In this document: positions 39,127 to 49,900 of the stretch, one piece after another | Numbering within the stretch: position 1 is the first letter of the stretch | How the letters are laid out: each line of letters begins with the position of its first letter | From: Palsa-504 sp963769715 | GTDB lineage: Bacteria > Actinomycetota > Actinomycetes > Streptosporangiales > Streptosporangiaceae | Length of the DNA: 64,000 bases | Assembly (NCBI GenBank): GCA_963769715.1 | Contig: CAVYNE010000028.1 | Span: forward strand, 62,001 to 126,000 | Direction of reading: 5' to 3' | The notes under the pieces: model-generated | Seen by the model: only the letters and a program-made list of their open reading frames with translations | Told to the model about the DNA's origin: nothing | Database searches by the model: none | Program-made: the position numbers and the translations under genes

Positions 39127-42017
39127 GGGGCGGCTCGCAGGCTGACGAGCTCGGCGAGCTCGGTGTCGGACAGTTCGGCGATCCAGCCCTCGCCAGAACC
39201 GATCACGGCGTCGGCGAGTTCGCGTTTTTTCTCCAGCAGGGCCGCGATGCGGTCTTCGAGCGTCCCCTCGGCGATGAGCCGGTGCACCTGCACGGGGCGG
39301 TCCTGGCCTATCCGGTACGCCCGGTCGGTCGCCTGATCCTCCACCGCCGGGTTCCACCACCGGTCATAGTGCAACACGTGGGTGGCGCGGGTCAGCGTCA
39401 GGCCGGTGCCGCCCGCCTTGAGCGACAGCAGGAACACCGGCACGCCGCCGGCCTGGAACCGGGCCACCATCTCCTCCCGGCGCGGCACGGGAACCCCGCC
39501 GTGCAGGTACAGGGAGCCGATCCCGCGCGCGTCGAGATGCTGCCGCAGCAGCGTGGCCATCTGCGTGTACTGGGTGAAGACGAGCATCGATTCGCCGCCG
39601 GCCAGGATGAGGTCGGTCAGCTCGTCGAACGCGGCCAGCTTCCCTGACCGGCCGGCCAGCGGCCCCGGTTGCTTTAGGTACTGGGCCGGGTGGTTGCAGA
39701 TTTGCTTCAGCGCGGTCAGCAGCTTGAACACCAGGCCGGCCCGCTCGATACCGTCGCAGGTTTCGATCGCCTTCATCGTCTCGCGGACGATCGCCTCGTA
39801 CAGCGTGACCTGCTCGGCGGTCAGCGGCACGAACAGATCCGTCTCGGTCTTGCGCGGAAGTTCGGGCGCGATACCGGGGTCGGTCTTCTTGCGCCGCAGC
39901 AGGAACGGCCGGATGAGGGAGGCGAACCTGGCCGTTGCGTCGGCGTCACGGTACCGCTCGACCGGCACCGCCACGCGACGGGTGAATGCCTCCAGGTGCC
40001 CGAGCAGGCCGGGCGTCGTCCAGTCCAGGATGGCCCACAGTTCCGACAGCCGGTTCTCCACCGGCGTTCCGGTCAGCGCGACCCTGGCGGGCGCGGGCAT
40101 CGCCCGCAGCTCGCGCGCGGTCCGCGACAGCGGGTTCTTGGCATGCTGCGCCTCGTCGGCGACGATCAGGCCCCAGCCGGCTTCGGCCAGGCGTGCCGAG
40201 TCACGCAGCACCACTCCGTAGGTGACCAGGACGATCTCGTCGACGGCTAGGTCCTGCAGGTGGCGCCCGCCTCCGTGGTACCGGCGGACGGGGATTTCAG
40301 GGGCGAACCGTCGCACCTCGCGCTCCCAGGTGCCGAGTAGCGATGCCGGGCACACCACGAGCGTGGGACCCGCTTCCACGTCTCGCCGGTGCAGGTGCAG
40401 CGCGATCACCTGGATGGTCTTGCCCAGGCCCATGTCGTCGGCGAGGCAGCCGCCCAGCCCGGTGTCGCACATCCCAGCCAGCCAGGCCAGGCCTCGCTGC
40501 TGATAAGGCCGCAGCGTCGCCTTGAGCCCTGGCGGCGGCGCGAGAGGCACCGGGGCGGACGCGATGCCCGCGACCTGGGCGGCCAGGTCGGCGAGCGCTC
40601 CTTCCGCGACCACCGTGACCGTCTCGCCGTCGATCTCCGCCGTGCCAGCCAGCACGGCGCCGAGTGCCTCGGACGCACGCATCCGCGTCCGCGGCGGGCG
40701 GCGCAGCCTGTCAAGCAGGGCCGGGTCGAGGATCACCCAGCGGCCCCGTAGTCTGATCAGCGGCCGTTTCGCTTCGGCCAGAGCGGCGATCTCGTCGGCG
40801 TCGAGCACCGCGCCGTCCAGCGTGAGCTGCCAGTGGAAATCAAGCAGCGCCGCAAGGCCGAACCCGGCCTCGGTCAGCTTCTCCGGCGCCGGCGTAGGGA
40901 CGGCCCGCAGTTTAAGGCCGCCGTCCAGCATGCTGGACGGCCAGAGCACCTCGATGCCGATGCCGGCCAGCTCCTCGGCGGCCGGGCCGAGCAGGCTGGC
41001 CAGCGAGTCGTCATCGAGGTCGGTGACCGACGGGCTGGCCTGCCGCAGTATCTCGGCCAGCGGCGGCCAGATCGGAGCGCCGCGCCGCAGCGCCAGCAGT
41101 AGGTCCGTCTCCGCCTGCGGGCCGAACCTGGAGAGCACCGTCTCTGGCTGGCTCCACAGCGCGGCGGCGTCGACGATCAGGCTCGGATCGGTGTTGCTGC
41201 GCAGCTGCAGCACCAGCCGGAATGCTGGCGCGGACTCTTCCGCCCCTTCGCCCCATTCCGCTCCTTCGGACCTTGCTGCCGGATCCGCCTCCACCGCACT
41301 GGGGTAGTCGTCCTCGTCGTCGGCGAAGAGGCCTTCTTCGTCGTCGGCCATGAGCGGCGTCGCCACCGCCTCGATCCGCAGACCGAGACGTGCCCCGGCC
41401 GACAGGCCGTCGGAGGTGTCGGCGAGCCACTCCGCGAGATCGCTCACCCGCGTCAGCTCGGCGGCGGCGAAGGCCGGCGACGCGGTCGTCCTGGGCGCGG
41501 CGGGCGAGCGCGCGATCATGTCGGCGATCGCGTCCCAGAGGTCGCGGATCAGCGCTTCCGGAGAGCGGAGCCGCATCGGGCGCGAGCCGGGAACGGCCAG
41601 GGCATGCGCGGTCGGCGGGAAGACGGCGGCGAGTTCCCGCAGCCAGCTGAGGTCGGCCGGATCGAGCGGCCCGGCCCGCCAGACGTCCGAGTCACCGGCG
41701 CCGACAGTCGGCAGGAGACGACCGCGAGCGACCAGGCCCACGCCCGCGGCGGCCGCCGCGGCCCAGACCCGGACACTGCGCCGCATCGGCCGCCCGGCCT
41801 GCTCGCCGGGATCGACGCCGAGCAGCACCGGGAGGGCCTCGGCCAGCGGGATGAACTCGGCCGACATCAGGCGCTTGCGTATGCCGTATGTACCGCCGGG
41901 GAAAACCAGCTCCAGCTTGGCGGATCCCGAGCCGTTGCCCCAGAGCGCGAACACGCCGCGTCGGGGAATTTCGCCCGGTACAAAGATCAGCTCGCCGTCC
42001 AGCACGGGACCGTACAC
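39123..42017 (-). CDS. SNF2-family DEAD/DEAH helicase
   Basis: 964 residues. SNF2_N domain: Walker A DDMGLGKTIQV (about 520), DEAQ box LIVADEAQHAKNP, TGTPVENRLSELW; helicase C: LVFTQYTQMATLLRQHL, LLSLKAGGTGLTLTRATHVL then QATDRAYRIGQDRPVQVHRL. The first 400 residues are a less conserved regulatory region (DUF3670-like). An ATP-driven DNA translocase probably involved in DNA repair or chromosome maintenance. Four-base overlap with the SWIM gene. Confidence 0.93.
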   Translation of the reverse strand: MYGPVLDGELIFVPGEIPRRGVFALWGNGSGSAKLELVFPGGTYGIRKRLMSAEFIPLAEALPVLLGVDPGEQAGRPMRRSVRVWAAAAAAGVGLVARGRLLPTVGAGDSDVWRAGPLDPADLSWLRELAAVFPPTAHALAVPGSRPMRLRSPEALIRDLWDAIADMIARSPAAPRTTASPAFAAAELTRVSDLAEWLADTSDGLSAGARLGLRIEAVATPLMADDEEGLFADDEDDYPSAVEADPAARSEGAEWGEGAEESAPAFRLVLQLRSNTDPSLIVDAAALWSQPETVLSRFGPQAETDLLLALRRGAPIWPPLAEILRQASPSVTDLDDDSLASLLGPAAEELAGIGIEVLWPSSMLDGGLKLRAVPTPAPEKLTEAGFGLAALLDFHWQLTLDGAVLDADEIAALAEAKRPLIRLRGRWVILDPALLDRLRRPPRTRMRASEALGAVLAGTAEIDGETVTVVAEGALADLAAQVAGIASAPVPLAPPPGLKATLRPYQQRGLAWLAGMCDTGLGGCLADDMGLGKTIQVIALHLHRRDVEAGPTLVVCPASLLGTWEREVRRFAPEIPVRRYHGGGRHLQDLAVDEIVLVTYGVVLRDSARLAEAGWGLIVADEAQHAKNPLSRTARELRAMPAPARVALTGTPVENRLSELWAILDWTTPGLLGHLEAFTRRVAVPVERYRDADATARFASLIRPFLLRRKKTDPGIAPELPRKTETDLFVPLTAEQVTLYEAIVRETMKAIETCDGIERAGLVFKLLTALKQICNHPAQYLKQPGPLAGRSGKLAAFDELTDLILAGGESMLVFTQYTQMATLLRQHLDARGIGSLYLHGGVPVPRREEMVARFQAGGVPVFLLSLKAGGTGLTLTRATHVLHYDRWWNPAVEDQATDRAYRIGQDRPVQVHRLIAEGTLEDRIAALLEKKRELADAVIGSGEGWIAELSDTELAELVSLRAAP

Positions 42018-42161
42018 TACCGGCTCTCAGGCGAGTTGGCCGGAACTTCCCGGCAGGTGATAGTTGGTCACCTGGTCCGCCGCTCTTTGGCTTCGACACC
42101 CCCGCCCTTCTTGTTGGTGATGTATAATTTTCTTGTACATAACATACATAGGAGGTGCCGC

Positions 42162-42394
42162 GTGAGCGTCACTCAGATCGACATCGATGACGAGGCGCTG
42201 TCCGAGGCGATGCGCCTGATGGGCACCACTACCAAGAAGGACACTGTCACACGGCGCTGCGGGAATACACCGAGCGGGTTAGGCGCCTGGAGGCCGCCGA
42301 GAAGCTGGCCGCGCGGGCCGCCCGAGGTGAGTTCGACCGCGCCGCGGCGGCTCACGACGCGGCCGAGGCCGCGCGCAAGGCAGCCCTGGGTTGA
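42162..42394 (+). pseudogene. vapB: VapB-type antitoxin, one-base deletion
   Basis: From GTG 42162 (GGAGGTG at 42151): SVTQIDIDDEALSEAMRLMG then TTTKKDTV, and after the break near 42250 TALREYTERVRRLEAAEKLA. Repairing GTCACACG to GTCAACACG restores one frame (234 bases instead of 233). This matches the VapB pattern of ribbon-helix-helix plus acidic/helical tail. Its stop overlaps the toxin start (TTGA). Confidence 0.75.
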
Positions 42395-42797
42395 TCGGCT
42401 ACCTACTCGACACCTCCGGGCTGTGGCACTTGCTGCGCACCCCGTCCGTGATGGCTGTCTGGGCGGACCACATCGCCGCCGGTGCGCTGCGCATATCCGA
42501 GCCAACCCGCGTTGAGTTCCTGTACTCGGCCCTGGTCCTGCCCACCGTGACGAGCTAGCCGGCGAACTCGATACCCTGTGCGGCGCTGCCCCGGTTCCCA
42601 AGAACGGCTGGCGCTGGGTGGACAACGCGCAGTACAGGCTCACCCAGAAAGGACAGCACCGCGGCCCGGGTCCCCTCGATCTGCTGGTATGCGCTACCGC
42701 CGTTCACCACGGTCTGACCGTGCTGCATGTCGACAGCGATTTCGCGACCGTCGCGGATGTCCTGCCAGAAGTCCAGCAACGCGACATCCGCACCTAG
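42391..42797 (+). pseudogene. vapC: VapC-type PIN toxin, one-base deletion
   Basis: From TTG 42391: GYLLDTSGLWHLLRTPSVMA, then EPTRVEFLYSA, and after the shift near 42530 GPAHRDELAGELDTLCGAA to GPLDLLVCATAVHHGLTVLH and VDSDFATVADV. All PIN acidic residues (Asp in LLDTS, Glu in RVEF, Asp in PLDLL and DSDF) survive across the break. 407 bases, one short of a full frame. The toxin would cut RNA if the frame were intact. Confidence 0.78.
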
Positions 42798-43020
42798 CAC
42801 CCGCCCTGCCTGCGTCTACACCTAGGGCTCTACGCCGAGCAGATCGGCGCTCGGGAGCGCTGGGCACGTCCCGCAGGCGTTCACCCCCTGGCCCTGATCA
42901 GCGCGGCCGTCAACTGGACGGCGCTGGACCGCTGACGCCCACGGCCGCCGCTCACCGGCCTAGCCAGACCCCGATGGGCCATGGTGAAGTAGGAACAGGT
43001 TCTAGTGGAAGGCGCCGGGG
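42798..43020. other. spacer with a short open tail
   Basis: A 36-codon open stretch (GLYAEQIGARERWARPAGVH and on) ends at a stop near 42936 but has no recognised family; it may be the end of a lost gene. Nothing else was found. Confidence 0.3.
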
Positions 43021-44272
43021 ATGACTGTTGCCGGGATGGACGGGATAGACCTGTCGGCCAACGAATTCTGGGGCCTGCCGCTCGCCGAACGGGCGGCTGC
43101 CTTTGCCCAGCTGCGCGCCGAGCCGCATCCGCGGTTCTTCGCCGAGCCCGAGGCTGCCGTTCGCCGAACCGGGGCCGGGCTACTACGCCCTGGTCCGGCA
43201 CGCCGATGTGGTCGAGGCGAGTAAGCACGCCGACGTGTTCTCCTCGGCGGCGGGTGCGACCAGCATCCCGGACCTGCCGGTCGAGTTCAACGAGTACTTC
43301 GGGTCGATGATCAACATGGACGACCCCAGGCACGCCCGGCTGCGACGGATCGTCTCCCGGGCGTTCAGCCCGCGGCTGATCGCCAAGTTCGAAGACGACG
43401 TGCGGCGGGTGGCCGCGGCCAGCGTCGACGACCTGCTGGCCACCGGGCCGTGCGACTTCGTGCCGAACGTCGCGGCCAAGCTGCCGCTCAAGATCATCTG
43501 CGACATGATGGGCATCCCGGATGATCAGTACAACATGGTCCTGGCCAACACCAACATCATCTTGTCCGGGGCCGACCCGGAGTTCATCAGCGAGGATCCC
43601 GACCAGGTGGTGCTCCAGATCCTCGGCGCCGGGCAGGCGCTCGCCGATCTGCTGACCGGCCTGGCCGCCGCCCGCGCCCAGACGCCCGCCGAGGACCTGG
43701 TCTCGGCCCTGGTGACCGCGAACATCGACGGGGAGCAGCTGACCACGGCCGAGCTCGCCTCGTTTTTCATCTTGCTGGTGGTGGCGGGCAACGAGACCAC
43801 CCGCAACGCGCTCTCGCATGCGCTGATGCTGTTCACCGAGTTCCCCGAGCAGCGCGCGCTGCTGCTCGCGGACCTGGAGAACCGGCTCCCCGGCGCGGTC
43901 GAGGAGATCGTCCGCTACTCCTCGCCGGTCATGTTCATGCGCCGGACCCTCACCCGGGACTACGTCATGAACGGGCAGGCCTACCGCAAGGACGACAAGG
44001 TGGTGCTGTTCTACTACTCGGCCAACCGGGACGAGGCGGTGTTCGCTGATCCCGAGCGCTTCGACATCACCCGGTCGCCGAACCCGCACGTCGGATTCGG
44101 CGGAGCCGGGCCGCATTACTGCCTGGGCGCCCACCTGGCCCGCCGCGAGCTCACCGTCGGCCTGCGCGAACTGCTCACCCGCGTCCCCGACATCACCGCT
44201 GGCCAGCCGGACCGCCTGCTCTCCAGCTTCATCAACGGCATCAAGCACCTGCCGTGCGAGTTCGGCGGCTGA
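43021..44272 (+). pseudogene. cytochrome P450 (CYP125/142-like), frameshifted
   Basis: Starts ATG 43021, DGIDLSANEFWGLPLAERAA, then one extra base near 43157 moves the frame to LPFAEPGPGYYALVRHADVV. The rest is complete: I-helix VVAGNETTRN, ExxR in EEIVRYSSPV, and the heme loop FGGAGPHYCLGAHLARRE with Cys ligand. Total 1252 bases, one more than a multiple of three. Resembles CYP125/142-type steroid or terpene hydroxylases. Could be a sequencing error rather than a true pseudogene. Confidence 0.85.
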
Positions 44273-44290
44273 GCCAGTAGCTGATCTGAC

Positions 44291-44768
44291 TCAGCCGGTC
44301 AAGCCCCGGATCAGGTCGGCGAGCCCGGCGGGCCAGATCACCTCATCGGTGGCATCCATCTCCGCCAGCGTCCACCAGTGCCACGCCGCGATCCCGTCCG
44401 AGACGTGCATGGCGGCCACCTCGCCGAGCTCGCGGCGGGCTACCGCGACCCGCGCCAGGAACAACCGCTCATGCTGCCGGACGATCGCGTCCGCGTACTC
44501 CATGGTCCGCGTCCACTGGTACACCTCGTCGCCGAGCGACCACGTCAGTCCAGCCCGTCTCCTCGGCCAGTTCCCGCCGCGCCCCCGCCGCGTAGTCCTC
44601 TCCGTCATCCAGCCCGCCGCCCGGCGTGCACCAGTGCCGCCCGTTAGGCGGCGCGTCGTCGTACCGGAACAACAGCACCCGGCCGTCTCGGTCGAGCACG
44701 ATCACCCGGCCCGCCCGCCGCAACCGCAGCCGTGACCCGTCCGCGCCGCGGCCGCCGCTTTCCTCCAT
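44291..44768 (-). pseudogene. NUDIX hydrolase, frameshifted
   Basis: From ATG 44768: RAGRVIVLDRDGRVLLFRYD, NUDIX box GGGLDDGEDYAAGARRELAE then ETGW, followed by a shift near 44545 and continuing LGDEVYQWTRTMEYADAIVR to the stop at 44291. 478 bases, one over a multiple of three. Convergent with the P450 gene. The Mg-binding residues of the box are intact. Confidence 0.8.
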
Positions 44769-44858
44769 AAGCTCATTGTCCCCGGGCTGGCCGGGCCACG
44801 CGGTTTGCACTACAAGCGGGAACAAGAATGTCGGCACCCGCCTCTACCATGGTCCACC

Positions 44859-46331
44859 GTGGCAGATACGAGTCTCACGGCCGACGTGGTGAGCTTTGAC
44901 GAGGTGGCCTGGCTGCGCGATAACAGTCCCGCGTGGCGGCTGCTGCGTGCCGACCACGCGCCGCTGGTGCTCAGCTTCCTGCATCAGGTGTTCGTCACCG
45001 AGAACGTCCGGTCGATCCCAGCCGCCGAGCTGGCGAGCCGTCTGGACGATGCGCTGTACGCACTCAACGAGCGCGGCGGCGAGCCGAAGAAGTATCCCAG
45101 GCCGGCGAAGGCGTACCTGGACGATTGGGCGGCGCCGGAGGCCGGCTGGCTGCGCAAGTATTACCCAGAAGGCACCGACGAACCCCATGTCGACGCCACT
45201 CCCGCGGTGGAGAAGGCGCTGCAGTGGGTCGGCAGCCTGAAAGAACGCGAGTTCGTCGGAACCGAGTCGCGGCTCAACACGATCATCGACCTGCTTCGGC
45301 AGATCGTCTTCGGCACCGAGCCCGACCCGGAACAGCGGATCGCCGAGCTGCACCGGCAGCGCCAGCAGATAGACGATCAGATCGCCCGCATCGGTGCCGG
45401 CGAGCTCGACCTGCTCGACGCCAGCGCGGTCCGCGACCGTTACCAGCAGTTCTCCGCTACCGCACGGGAGCTCCTCGCCGATTTCCGCGAGGTGGAGGAG
45501 AACTTCAGGAAGCTGGACAGGCAGCTGCGCGAGAAGATCACCGGCTGGCACGGCGGTAAGGGTGAACTGCTCGATGACGTGCTCGGCAGCCGGGAGACAA
45601 TCGCGGGCTCGGACCAGGGCAAGTCTTTCCAGGCGTTCTACGACTTCCTGCTGTCGCAGGCGCGGCAAGAGGAGCTGAGCGTCCTGCTGGACAGCGTGCA
45701 CCAGCTGACCGAGATCAACGGGAGAGATCAGCGGCTGCGGCATATTCACTACGACTGGCTCGACGCGGCCGAGCGGACCCAGGCGACGGTGCGCCAGTTG
45801 TCCGAGCAGCTCCGGCGGTTTCTCGATGACCAGGTGTGGTTCGAGAACCGCCGGGTGATTGACATCCTGCGCGACATCGAGTCGCATGCACTGGAATTCC
45901 GCGAGCTACGAGATGTCCCCGTTTCAATGGAACTTGACGCTGCCGTACCGGCCATCCGGCTGCCCATGGAGCGCCCGCTGTACGCTCCCGTGCGAAAGGC
46001 GCGCATCGACAGCCAGAACGTTCGGCCCGCCGACGAGGAAACCGACCCGGCTGCTCTGTTCGAGCAGGTTTACGTGGATCCGGAGCAGCTGCGCGGTTGC
46101 GTCAGGCAGGCGCTCCGCCGCGCTCCGCAGGTCGGCCTGGCCCAGCTCGTGGCCGACCACCCCATCAGGCAGGGCGTCGCGGAGCTCGTCACGTACCTGT
46201 CCCTGAAGGACGGCACGTTCGAGCTCGTCTTCGACGAGCGCCATCACGAGCAGGTGCGCTGGCAGGAGGCGGACGGCCGGGAACGGAAGGTGACCATGCC
46301 GCGCGTCACGTTCGTCAGGAGCTCCGCATGA
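44859..46331 (+). CDS. jetA: Wadjet type I subunit JetA (DUF3375)
   Basis: 490 residues from GTG 44859. The DUF3375 features are SPAWRLLRADHAPLVLSFLH near the N-terminus, EFVGTESRLNTIIDLLRQIV, a central coiled coil (about 170-260) and the winged-helix tail. JetA is the kleisin-like subunit of the JetABC SMC complex that senses and, with JetD, cleaves closed-circular plasmid DNA. No ribosome site is clear; a TACCAT -10-like box at 44845-44850 would give a leaderless start. First gene of a four-gene operon with 16 bases to jetB. Confidence 0.92.
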   Translation: MADTSLTADVVSFDEVAWLRDNSPAWRLLRADHAPLVLSFLHQVFVTENVRSIPAAELASRLDDALYALNERGGEPKKYPRPAKAYLDDWAAPEAGWLRKYYPEGTDEPHVDATPAVEKALQWVGSLKEREFVGTESRLNTIIDLLRQIVFGTEPDPEQRIAELHRQRQQIDDQIARIGAGELDLLDASAVRDRYQQFSATARELLADFREVEENFRKLDRQLREKITGWHGGKGELLDDVLGSRETIAGSDQGKSFQAFYDFLLSQARQEELSVLLDSVHQLTEINGRDQRLRHIHYDWLDAAERTQATVRQLSEQLRRFLDDQVWFENRRVIDILRDIESHALEFRELRDVPVSMELDAAVPAIRLPMERPLYAPVRKARIDSQNVRPADEETDPAALFEQVYVDPEQLRGCVRQALRRAPQVGLAQLVADHPIRQGVAELVTYLSLKDGTFELVFDERHHEQVRWQEADGRERKVTMPRVTFVRSSA

Positions 46332-46347
46332 GCGAGCGGGAGACAAC

Positions 46348-46962
46348 ATGACTGAGCCGGACCTGTCGCTGACCGTCACCCAGCTGATGAAGGGCGTCGT
46401 CTACCGCGACACGCACGAGCGCGCCTGGCGGCACCTGCTCCAGCTCCAGCCGCAGGTGCGGGACTATGTGGCGGTGCTCGGGCTGCAGGTCGTGGTGGAT
46501 GAGGCCGAGGGTTACGCGTTCTGCCGCCAGCGTCCCCCCGATGAGGCGCGTGACGACACCGACCCAGAGAACCCGCTGCCCCGGCTTATCCCGCGCCGTC
46601 CGCTGTCCTTTCACGTAAGCCTGCTGCTCGCGTTGCTCCGCAAGAAGCTGGCCGAGTTCGACGCGCAAGGCGGCGACACCAGGCTGATGCTGAGCCGGGA
46701 CCAGATCGCCGAGATGATGCGGGTATTCCTTCCGTCGACGAGCAACGAGGTCCGGCTGGCTGACAAGATTGACGCGCACCTCAGCAAGGCCGTCGACCTC
46801 GGCTTTCTCCGTCCGGCCAAGAATGCCGAGCCGGTCTATGAAGTTCGGCGGATCCTCAAGGCCTTCGTCGACGGCCAGTGGCTCGCCGACTTCGACACCA
46901 GGCTCGCCGAATACGCCACGCTACTAGCCGACGAACAGGCGCGAGCGGGAGACACAGCATGA
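46348..46962 (+). CDS. jetB: Wadjet type I subunit JetB (DUF4194)
   Basis: 204 residues. DUF4194 core: QLMKGVVYRDTHERAWRHLL, LRLIPRRPLSFHVSLLLALL-type helix and LSRDQIAEMMRVFLPSTSNE, which is the KITE-like winged-helix pair that binds the JetA/JetC heads. GAGCGGGAGACA precedes ATG 46348. Its TGA overlaps the jetC ATG (ATGA), a sign of tight stoichiometric coupling. Confidence 0.92.
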   Translation: MTEPDLSLTVTQLMKGVVYRDTHERAWRHLLQLQPQVRDYVAVLGLQVVVDEAEGYAFCRQRPPDEARDDTDPENPLPRLIPRRPLSFHVSLLLALLRKKLAEFDAQGGDTRLMLSRDQIAEMMRVFLPSTSNEVRLADKIDAHLSKAVDLGFLRPAKNAEPVYEVRRILKAFVDGQWLADFDTRLAEYATLLADEQARAGDTA

Positions 46963-49900
46963 CCGAGATCCTCAGCGGCTTCCGGCTGACCCGGCTGGAA
47001 CTGTACAACTGGGGCACGCTCGACCAGCGGGTCTGGTCGCTGGACGCGAACGCGCGGAACACGCTGCTGACCGGCGACATCGGGTCAGGGAAATCCACCA
47101 TCGTGGACGCGGTCACCACGCTGCTGCTGCCGGCCAACCGGATTTCCTACAACAAGGCCGCGGGTGCGGACACCAGGGAGCGGTCGCTGCGCTCTTATGT
47201 GCTCGGCTATTTCAAGTCCGAGCGCAACGAGGTCACCGGGACCACGAAACCGGTCGCACTTCGCGATGGCACGAAGTACAGCGTGATCATCGGCGTGTTC
47301 GGCAACGAGGGGTACGACGCCACCGTCACCATCGCCCAGGTGTTCTGGCTGCGCGGCGCCGACGCCGGCGGTCAGCCGGACCGGTTCTACGTGACCACCG
47401 ACAAGCCGCTGTCGGTGGCCGTGGATTTCGCCGACTTCGGCTCTGACATGACCGCGCTGCGCAGGCGGCTACGGGCGGGCGGCGCTCAGGTCTACGACAG
47501 CTTCCCGGATTACGGCAAGGATTTCCGACGCCGCCTGGGCATCGAGTCCGAGCAGGCGATGGAACTGTTTCATCAGACCGTTTCGATGAAATCAGTGGGC
47601 AACCTCACCAACTTCGTCCGCGATCACATGCTGGAGCCCTTCGACGCCGCGAAATGGACCGCGAACATCGTGGCGCACTTCGAGGACCTCACCAAGGCGC
47701 ACGAGGCGGTGCAGCGCGCCCGCTCCCAGCTCACCGCGCTCGGCCCGCTGCTCGCCGAATGTGACACACACGACAAGGTAGTCGCCGAGATCGCGACGCT
47801 GACGGCACAGCGAACCGCGCTGAAGTACTACTTCGCCGACCTCAAGGCCGGGCTTGTGGACCGGTTGATCGCCGGTCTTTCTACCGAACGAACCAGCCTT
47901 CACGCTCAGCTAAGCGATTTCGCCACCCGGTTGAAAGATCTGCGGTCACGGGAACGCTCCCTCGATATCGAACTCGCCGGGCACGGAGGGAACCGGCTCG
48001 CCGAAATCGACCGCCTGCTCAAAGAGGGCGAGGCAGCATGCCGTGACCGGATGGACCGCGCCGAGCGGTTCGGCAAGCTGCTCGCCGAGGCTGGCCTGGA
48101 TCCGGTCGAGACCGCGGACCATTTCGCCGCCCGCCGCCACCAGATCGCTGCTGCTCGCGACCGGGCCAGGCAGGATCTCATGGACGCGCAGAACAAGCTC
48201 ACGGAGGCCGGGTACACGGCCAAGGAGCTCCGCGACAAGGCAGCCGAGGTCAACGCCGAGCTGATCAGCCTGCGCGAGCACCCGAACAACATCCCCAAGC
48301 GTCAGCTGGACCTGCGCGCCTGGATGTGCCGGGAGCTCAGGCTTGACACAGACGCACTGCCGTTCGCCGGGGAGCTGATCGCGGTGCGTCCCGAGGAGTC
48401 GGACTGGGAGGGCGCGGCCGAACGGCTGCTGCGCGGGTTCGCGCTGTCCGTGCTGGTCCCCGATCGGCACTACGCTGCGGTGTCCGACTGGATCGACGCC
48501 CACCACCTGAGGGCGCGGGTGGTCTACTACCGGGTCTCCGACCCCGCGCGGGAGGCCCGGATCCCGCCGGCTAGCTGGGCTCCCGGTGCCCTGGCCGCGA
48601 AGCTGAACATCAGGGACCACCCGTTCGCTCCGTGGCTGGAGCGCGAGCTGGCCAGGCGGGCCGACTTCGAGTGTGTCGCGACGATGTTCGAGTTCCGGCG
48701 GGCGGCCAAAGCGATCACCAAGGCCGGGCAGTTCAAGGGGGATCGCGGCAGGCACGAGAAGGACGACAGATCCCGCATCGACGACCGCAGCCAGTACGTG
48801 CTCGGCTGGTCTAACGAGCGCAAGCTCGAGGCCCTGATCCGGCAGGCCACGTCGCTGGCGGCTCAGCTCTGTGCGGTCACCGACGAGCAGGCGGCCTACG
48901 AAAAGGCGCGCGACGCCGCGATCGACTGCGGTCAGGTGCTGGCCGGCCTGGTCCAGACCCACGAGTTCGCCGATCTCGACTGGCAGTCCGTCGTCAACCG
49001 CACCGAGGAGCTCGAGGCAGAAAAGCGCCAGCTTGAGGCGGCGTCGGCCGAGCTAGCGCGGCTGAATGGTGAGCTGAAAACGGTCCGGGAGCAGATCGCT
49101 ATCGCCGAAGGCGCCCACGGCGAGGTGCAGAAGCAGCTCGGCGGCGTGGGCAGCCGGATCGAGCGCGCGGAGGCCGACCTAGCCGAGGCCAGCGCGACGC
49201 TGGCCGAGCCGGGCTGCGAGTCGGCCCGCGCGCACTTCGCCGCGATCGCCGTCCTGCTCAAGCGGTTCGAGCAGGCTCCGCCGGACACCTCCGCCGCCTG
49301 CGGCAAAGCCGAGATGGCGGCGAGCGCGGAGATCAGCGTGGTCATAGACCGCAGGACCCAGCGTCGCAGCGCCCTCGGCAACAAGATCGTCTCCCTGATG
49401 GGGTCGTTCCGCAGCCAGTACCCGGTCGAGACCGAGGAGCTTGACGCGGCCGTGGAAGCGGCGGACGGGTACCGGGAGCTAAACCAGCGGCTGACCGATG
49501 ACGACCTGCCCCGGTTCCAGCAGCAGTTCAAGACGTACCTGAACCAGAACACCATCCGCGACATCGCCGGCTTCCAGTCCCAGCTGAACAAGCAGGCCGA
49601 CGTGATCAGGGGTCGCATCGCCACCATCAATGAATCGCTGGTCGGCGTCGACTACAACCCCGGCAGGTACATCAAGCTCGAGGCACAGCCAACCCCGCAT
49701 ACCGATGTCCGCGAGTTCCGCGCCGACCTGCGCGCCTGCACCGAGGGCGCGGTGTCGGCGGAGGCCTCCGACCAATACTCGGAACAGAAGTTCCTGCAGG
49801 TCAGCAGGATCATCGAGCGCTTCAGGGGCCGCGAGGGCCAGACCGACGCGGACCGGAAATGGACTCGGTTCGTCACCGACGTGCGGAACTGGTTCATGTT

